A stretch of 64,000 bases of DNA, taken from Clitopilus passeckerianus (Eukaryota > Basidiomycota > Agaricomycetes > Agaricales > Entolomataceae). Positions 60,826 through 64,000 of the stretch are shown piece after piece. The notes under the pieces are model-generated. The model searched no databases. It was not told the origin of the DNA and saw only the letters and a program-made list of their open reading frames with translations. Position numbers and translations under genes: made by a program. Every line of letters begins with the position of its first letter. The stretch's first letter is position 1. Location: the NCBI GenBank assembly GCA_944990035.1, contig CALYLX010000159.1, positions 558,001-622,000 on the forward strand. Direction: 5' to 3'.

Positions 60826-63800
60826 CTAGTCATCGAGGAATTCCTCGTCGTCGTCAGGGGTTGGTGGCGGGGGTGCCGCTTTGCGGCCCCTGCCCACGCG
60901 TTTTTTAGCAGCTGCTTTCTTCTTTGTGGCACGTTTCTCCAAAGCCTGGTCCTCCTCGCCTTGCTCCTTGTGCTCAGCGAGAATCCTCTCGAAGTCCTCA
61001 AGGTCGTTGTCGGGCTTGTCCTTGCTCTTGTTGCTCCTCGCCTGCAAAGCGGGCAAGTCAGGGAGGTGGTGAGGAATACCAAACGATTGCACTTACAGTC
61101 TTGAGGATCTCGGAAAAGTAGTCGTAGACCTTCTTCTCGTGTAGCTTGTCTCTGTAGTGGGGCAGGCCTTCGACGAGTTTCTTGACTGATCGCTCGGACT
61201 TGTATTGGAGTAAGGAGAGACAAAAGGCGATGTCGCGCCATTGACGAGGTTCCTCCGAAAGCCGGAATCGTTCGCAGAGTTTTTGAACGATGCTCTCTGC
61301 TTGTTTTTCCTGAATAGGTTGGTTAGCCTCCGAAGATGTTGTTAGAATACCGGGGGTGTACCTTTTCGATAAATCTAAAGATATATTTGAGAATGTTTTG
61401 GAATGCTTCTTCGCTAACGGCATGTTCTCCGGTCGAGAGGTGACTGATAACTGCAAATAGAGACCATTAGCGAGAGGACCAGAATATGAATTCGGTTGGC
61501 CTACCATCTGGCAAATTGTTATAGATCGCATTCTCCTTCGTGCTCAGCTCTTCAAAGAATAGCTTGGCCAAATCCACGATTCTCGAGTCCGGATCCTCAA
61601 TGCACTTGGCCATCTCTCCGAGCTGACCCTTCACCTTGATCATGCCGTTCAAGATCAAGTGCGTCAAGACCATCAATGTATTCTTCTTGACACCATTATC
61701 CGGGTCCTTGAGTCCTTTGTACAGCTCGTTGGTGTTCTCATCAATGATGTTGCTGAAGGAGACAGCGACGTCACCAAGAGCGATGACGATATTCGACCGA
61801 ATGTTGGGATCTCTGGATGTCTCGAGGATTTTAAAGAGGAGGCGATGGTGGGCTTCGCAGAAGGCAGAGCTAATGCAGAGGAACTTTGATAGGGATAATG
61901 TTGCTGCCGCTCGCAAAGTTTTATTCTAGGCCAACCAAGGATTCAGTGTTCGTTTCTTGTGTAGTTAGGCCAGATATTGACATACCTTGAACATCTTTGG
62001 CGTCCCACATATCTGTACCAGGATCGGTCCATAAATGCCCAAAAGTGAGTCTGTGGCAAGGAGTTCCGATTCTCGAACGCCGGCTATGCGCTCTCCAATC
62101 TCATCTTCAGCGTTTCCGGCAACCTGGTCCAGCTCTTCGGCGTCTTTAGATGTGTTGGGACGGTCTTTGTTTGCAAGCTTCTCGGCTGTCAGGGGGGTGT
62201 CAGTTTCTTGGCCTGAGAAAAGGGCCAAATGAACAAACCTGCAGCCTTCTCATCCTTCTGTCTCTTCAACTCCCTCTCCACAAGCTCCAGATAGACGATC
62301 TGCTTGATTGCGACATGCCCAACCGCGAACAGCAGCTGGCTCAATTCAAACGCATCACCCACATCCTTCTCTCCACCTTGGCTCTGACTCGGGGTTTGGC
62401 TCGAGAATTGAGTTGAGAATGGAGCGGTGGGGGTGAACGCAGACGCCTGCGTGCCATCTGGGAGAGGAGTAGGCGCAGGTGCATCTTCGTCCATGGCATC
62501 AGGATCCTTCTCCGCGTCCTCGCCCTCCTCAGGCGTTTGTTGAGGAGGCTGTTGTGTCGAGATGCCTTGTCCTTCCTCAATGTCGTCATCTGCTTCAGGA
62601 GCAGGTGCCGCTGCCTTCGGGCTAAACGCGCGGACGGTAAGCTTCTTGATGATATCGCTACAAAGCTCATCTGGATGGTCGCCCAAGGCGTAGATCGTAT
62701 TGATGGCCTGCTCTGCGAGAGGGAACCAGTCTTTCGACCTGGAAGGCCGCTCGATAGTTAGGCGAAGTTTCTGGAAGATGAGAGAGTCCATTGGGATGCG
62801 ATGGGATTTGTCAAGGAGAGAACCTGCAAGGACGTTTGTGAATATTCATATGTCCAGCCTATGGAAGAAAAACATACCCTTGATCTTCTTATGACTCCCA
62901 GCCAATCTCTGAAGTGCAACACATGTGTACCTCGCCAGCGTCAAATCCTGTTTTCCAAGCGCTCCAAGCCCGACCTTGAGCATCACGTCCACTTTGTCGG
63001 TCACCACGCTCCTCTTGGCGAGAGCCAACATTCCAAGGATGATGATTGCACCTCGACGCTGGGGTTTGGGGAGTGGCCGCGAGGAACCTGAGAGAAGGAG
63101 GGTTCAGCTACACGGATAGGAAATGCACACAGGCACAGACATACTGTACACCTGCCAAAGTTTTGCGATGATATCCTGGTGTATGTAGCCCTCTTCGTGC
63201 ATGATCCTCATCATCTCCTCCAACGAAGTAAGTTCAGCAAGAGTAGCTTCATATGTACGTCTGGATGAAGGTTGATCAGTACCTCGACCGAAACAACGAA
63301 GAATAACAGGTAAACCCACTCAATCATGTTCTTCGCAATCCTATTAATCTGGTCCTTGGCCGTCATCTCAGGGTCACCCACAGGCTCGAAGTACAATTGC
63401 CTATAACACTCCAGCAATCGGCTGCGTATGCCTTTCACCGCTTCAGCGGTGCTAGGTTCTTCGTCCCCACCCACTTGTGCTGTTGTCTTGGCAGGAGCTG
63501 CAGCACCGGAGTTGGCGGTGGAAGGATCTTTCGTCCAGATGAGGTGAAGCATCTTCTTGATTCCGACCTATCATGAAAAAAACAAGTACGTCAGTCTAGT
63601 TCCTGGGGAGGCGCAAACTGGCTGACTGACCTTTGCACCGTTCACCTTAAACTCCCATCCCAACTTGAAGAACTCAATCGCCTCCAACACCTCAGGCTTA
63701 TTCTTACTTCCCAGCAACTCTCCCATCTTCTCCATACACCCCTCAATCTGCCGAATGAAGTCAAGGGCCTCGACAAAATATTTCTTCTTCAGCCGCAGGT

Positions 63801-64000
63801 GCTGCAGCTCGTTATGATCGAGGCTGTCTAGAGCAGCTTGTGTTGCAGGGATAGATGGGCGGGGTTTAGCTTTCTTCGAGGACTTTTTCTTCTTTTTGCG
63901 GGGCCGTTGGGGGGATGAAGTAGGGTCTTGGGATTCGGCATCTGGATCGATATCCATAGCCACTTCGTCTTCTTCATCTTCCTCGTCTTCTTCCTCTTCT
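60826..64000 (-). CDS. YCS4: Condensin complex subunit 1 (Cnd1/Ycs4/NCAPD2), C-terminal part
   Basis: HEAT-repeat subunit of condensin, needed for mitotic chromosome compaction. It reads right to left and is cut by the window end; the start lies beyond 64000. Visible pieces in order: acidic/basic linker VAMDIDPDAESQDP with a KKKKKSSKKAKP tract; YFVEALDFIRQIEGCMEKM; VGIKKMLHLIWTKD; LEEMMRIMHEEGYIH; RRGAIIILGMLALAKRSVV; AEQAINTIYALGDHPDELCS; LSQLLFAVGHVAIKQIVYLE; the hallmark C-terminal block AAATLSLSKFLCISSAFCEA; DPNIRSNIVIALGDVAVSFS; VKKNTLMVLTHLILNGMIKV; and QWRDIAFCLSLLQYKSERSV. It ends with a basic nuclear tail (KRVGRGRKAAPPPPTPDDDE) and stop 60828-60826. The order matches the family along its length. 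Confidence 0.94.

Noticed and set aside
1..64000. CRISPR arrays, rRNA genes, intact tRNAs, LTR elements
   Set aside because: No regularly spaced direct repeats, rRNA-like sequence, complete cloverleaf or paired LTRs were found on reading both strands.

Overview
The window is a gene-dense piece of a basidiomycete nuclear genome, most likely an agaric-type mushroom fungus (Agaricomycetes). The reasons are: many introns of about 45-60 nt with GT...AG ends and CTRAY-like branch sites, compact intergenic gaps, fungal versions of housekeeping proteins (NMD3, Polo kinase, PIP5K, condensin Cnd1, UGGT), plant cell-wall enzymes (PL4, GH43), and amplified F-box and BTB families. The species cannot be named from the sequence alone.

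Layout. 1-3487 (-): C-terminally cut UDP-glucose:glycoprotein glucosyltransferase. 4351-6323 (+): NMD3, divergent from it. 7230-21731 (-): a head-to-tail array of five related F-box/zinc-binding genes (A-E), interrupted between C and D by a 5'-truncated FYV10/GID9 (MAEA) E3-ligase subunit. 22655-24001 (+): tetraspanin. 24862-27315 (+): MFS transporter. 27640-33394 (-): full-size PDR-type ABC transporter. 34599-35859 (+): GH43-like secreted glycosidase. 36463-37259 (+): orphan, probably decayed gene. 37534-38143 (-): GNAT acetyltransferase. 38801-40144 (+): F-box protein. 40614-43609 (+): Polo-like kinase. 43883-46301 (-): rhamnogalacturonan lyase PL4. 47006-47530 (-): small secreted protein. 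48896-49783 (+): single-pass membrane protein. 49984-56693: three BTB/POZ paralogues (-) with a large F-box protein (+) and a hairpin-rich non-coding segment among them. 57615-60021 (+): PIP5K. 60826-64000 (-): condensin Cnd1, cut by the window end.

Themes. About 11 of the roughly 25 loci are ubiquitin-ligase parts: seven F-box genes (substrate receptors of SCF/CUL1), three BTB genes (possible CUL3 adaptors) and one GID/CTLH E3 subunit. The F-box array shows birth and decay in place. B and D read cleanly. A has a 1-nt loss at the start of its last exon. C has a frameshift and is 3'-truncated. E carries a frameshift and a nonsense codon. The FYV10 copy has lost its first exon(s) and one splice acceptor. 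A ~59-nt piece of the NMD3 3' flank is repeated beside gene B, marking a tandem-duplication junction. PL4 and GH43 suggest a plant-matter-degrading lifestyle. The Polo kinase promoter carries forkhead and MCB-like cell-cycle motifs.

No CRISPR array, rRNA, intact tRNA or autonomous transposon was found. I did not find a convincing new molecular system. The most novel material is the decaying F-box/GID9 array and the hairpin-rich segment at about 51.39-52.31 kb. Exon limits were read by eye from splice signals and frame continuity. For NMD3, tetraspanin, GH43, Polo kinase, PIP5K, the BTB genes, the GNAT, the F-box at 38.8 kb and the membrane protein, the exon sums are exact multiples of three.
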